43,003 nucleotides of DNA from Candidatus Rokubacteria bacterium 13_1_40CM_68_15 (GTDB lineage Bacteria > Methylomirabilota > Methylomirabilia > Rokubacteriales > CSP1-6): assembly GCA_001917585.1 (NCBI GenBank), contig MNEG01000069.1, forward strand, positions 1 to 43,003. Reading direction: 5' to 3'. Position numbers and translations under genes: made by a program. The notes beneath the pieces are model-generated. The model made no database searches. It was given only the letters and a program-made list of their open reading frames with translations, and had not been told where the DNA came from. This document shows, one piece after another, positions 41,728 through 43,003 of this stretch (positions are counted from its first letter, which is position 1; every line of letters begins with the position of its first letter).

Positions 41728-42084
41728 ATGCAACTACAAGTACCGTGGTTTAAACCGGCTGCCTGGGGCGTGGTCGTCGGCGCCATCGGATCCATGATCA
41801 TCGGCTTTTCATGGTTGGGTTGGACCCTCGGCAGCACGGCCGAGCGGATGGCAGTCGAACGAAGCAACTCGGCCGTGGTCGGCGCTCTCACGCCCTCCTG
41901 CGTCGCGAGATTCATGCAACAGCCGAACGCCCCCGCAAAACTCGCAGAGTTCCAGAAGATCGAGTCGTGGAAACAGCGGGAGTTCATCGAAACAGGCGGT
42001 TGGGCGAATTCGCGAGGAGACAAGACGCCGCACGCGGGCGTTGCGAATGCGTGTGCCGAGGAGCTTGCGAAGACCAAAGCGTAG
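41728..42084 (+). CDS. Membrane-anchored protein of unknown function
   Basis: 118 residues from ATG 41728, with GGGGAGGTG as ribosome site. One N-terminal helix (AAWGVVVGAIGSMIIGFSWLG) anchors a small soluble domain with SVVGALTPSC-type and WKQREFIETGGWA features and two Cys. I have seen similar proteins only as unknown. It may be exported with a single span. Confidence 0.75.
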   Translation: MQLQVPWFKPAAWGVVVGAIGSMIIGFSWLGWTLGSTAERMAVERSNSAVVGALTPSCVARFMQQPNAPAKLAEFQKIESWKQREFIETGGWANSRGDKTPHAGVANACAEELAKTKA

Positions 42085-42172
42085 TCCCGCCAACCGGCGG
42101 CCAGTCCCGATGTCCCGAGCCACCCTGTAGACAGGGCCCTGGGACCACACTGTCTCAATGGGAGAGCCCGCT

Positions 42173-42394
42173 ATGAACGTTGTGGCAATCTCCACGCCGG
42201 AGGACAGCGGTTGGCGCTGGCGCATCGTCAACTATGCCGGCGAGGTCGTCGAGGAATCACAGAGTCTCTTCTCGACCATCAAGAGCGCGGTGGCCGAGGG
42301 CGCGCAGCGCCTTTATGAAATGAACGTGACCGATCTCTCGCGGCCGACCCCGTATCGTTCGACATCCCACTTGCGCGGACGGTGGCCAAGGTGA
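42173..42394 (+). CDS. Small protein of unknown function
   Basis: 73 residues from ATG 42173, with GGGAGAG just upstream; ATG 42158 would include that site and is less likely. VVAISTPEDSGWRWRIVNYA and EESQSLFSTIKSAVAEGAQR suggest a small alpha-beta fold, with a strand-strand-helix order and a basic tail. A 6-bp inverted repeat (AGACAG/CTGTCT, 42129-42155) lies in its leader. Confidence 0.6.
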   Translation: MNVVAISTPEDSGWRWRIVNYAGEVVEESQSLFSTIKSAVAEGAQRLYEMNVTDLSRPTPYRSTSHLRGRWPR

Positions 42395-42602
42395 ACTGAT
42401 GACGTAGCCGGTCGAGGTGCCCGCACTCTTGGCGTCGGCTTTACATTCGGCCGAGGCCGCTCACGAGCCGTCTTTGACCGGGCGCATTGTCGGCAAGGAC
42501 GGTGCCCGCGACCTCCCGAAACGCTCGCTCACCAGCACGACAAACCATGCTGACGGCATGCCACTGGCAGCGTAAGGAGCGCGCCAAGAAGGAGGTTACG
42601 GA

Positions 42603-42782
42603 ATGACTCGCATACTCGCTCTCTCCTTAGTGTCCCTGACGCTCATGGCGATAACGGCGTGCAACCACCGCGGCCCTGGCAGGCCACCTTCGGCTTCACC
42701 CGACACATCCGGCAGCGGCGCGGGCTCTCTGGGATCCGGCAGTAACTCGGACGTCAACGACGCCGGCAGGGTCGGGCGTTAG
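42603..42782 (+). CDS. Small lipoprotein
   Basis: 59 residues, ATG 42603, with AAGGAGG as ribosome site. The signal peptide is ILALSLVSLTLMAITAC with the lipobox Cys at residue 20. The mature part is a low-complexity Gly/Ser/Pro chain of 40 residues. No function can be given; entericidin-like or spacer lipoproteins look similar in layout. Confidence 0.65.
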   Translation: MTRILALSLVSLTLMAITACNHRGPGRPPSASPDTSGSGAGSLGSGSNSDVNDAGRVGR

Positions 42783-42860
42783 CGGATCGTAAGGCGGGCG
42801 CAGCGGCCTGACGCCCTCGCCTTCAGTGCGCTTCGGGGACCGGGCGTGGTGGATCCGACC

Positions 42861-43003
42861 TCAGGCGGCGCTGAGGATCTCCTGGGCGGCGCGCACGCCG
42901 GACGCGAGCGCGCCCTGCGTCCACCCCGGCCACGCCGAGGCATGCTCGCCGGCGAAGTGCAGGCGGCCCTCCGGTCGCGCGATATGTGGCAGCAGCGAGC
43001 GCA
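42861..43003 (-). CDS. Flavin amine oxidase family protein, C-terminal fragment (5' end outside window)
   Basis: The frame is open from the right edge to TGA at 42861-42863. It encodes RPEGRLHFAGEHASAWPGWT then QGALASGVRAAQEIL, the same C-terminal FAD-packing block as in the fragment at the left edge. The flanking Trp and His residues differ, so it is a paralogue and not an exact copy. Function as for the family. Confidence 0.82.
   Translation of the reverse strand, partial: RSLLPHIARPEGRLHFAGEHASAWPGWTQGALASGVRAAQEILSAA

Noticed and set aside
42129-42155. AGACAG/CTGTCT stem with a GGGCCC palindrome in the leader of the gene at 42173
   Set aside because: The arms are only six bases and no known riboswitch or attenuator pattern is visible.

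Overview
The window is high-GC bacterial DNA with dense gene packing, many GTG starts, ATGA/GTGA stop-start overlaps and strong AGGAGG-type ribosome sites. The gene content resembles that of uncultured soil or groundwater bacteria such as Candidatus Rokubacteria/Methylomirabilota: LL-diaminopimelate aminotransferase, CocE/NonD hydrolases, a UbiD-type decarboxylase, a CoxL-type molybdenum hydroxylase, NitT/TauT-type and TAXI binding proteins, and an F420-type luciferase-family enzyme. This placement is an inference from gene content only. No rRNA, tRNA, CRISPR array or transposase was seen.

Layout. 1-7.8 kb: the 3' end of a flavin amine oxidase, a frameshifted lipoprotein, an SGNH hydrolase, and two closely similar CocE/NonD hydrolases. 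Between the two hydrolases lies an AT-richer two-gene cassette, a HEPN protein plus an unknown partner. 7.8-10.5 kb: a degenerate stand-alone glutaminase-like domain, a small secreted protein and a UbiD decarboxylase. 10.5-17.6 kb: a six-gene operon (molybdenum hydroxylase, complete ABC importer, PuuD-like urate oxidase with a haem c domain, TAXI binding protein). 17.6-24.5 kb: mostly housekeeping or accessory single genes (DapL, M50 protease, DoxX, LysR with a divergent flavin oxidoreductase, small lipoproteins, SDR).

24.5-42 kb is the most interesting part. It holds short operons with stress, repair or dormancy flavour: cytochrome c; CapA with an F420-type enzyme; basic protein-PEBP-nitroreductase-archaemetzincin; a CxxC mini-protein; a double BON protein; erythromycin esterase-hydrolase-mini-histone; a LigD split into three genes (phosphoesterase, ligase, polymerase); an unknown protein with a Mug-type glycosylase; a zinc adenylate kinase; DUF2267-MarC-PsiE; and a hydroxyacid dehydrogenase. 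I see eight copies of a roughly 40-48 bp degenerate element in this part. Its core is a TCCGG-N4-CCGGA dyad, and each copy lies in a region upstream of at least one gene start. I found none in the first 24 kb. The simplest reading is a shared operator or promoter element defining a local stress regulon, which would be the best candidate here for an undescribed system.

Three genes (at 342-1047, 4577-4958 and 23134-23540) each need one frame change to read as a normal protein. They could be real decay or assembly indels, and raw reads would decide. The right edge carries the 3' end of a second flavin amine oxidase, so two related genes face inward at the two ends.
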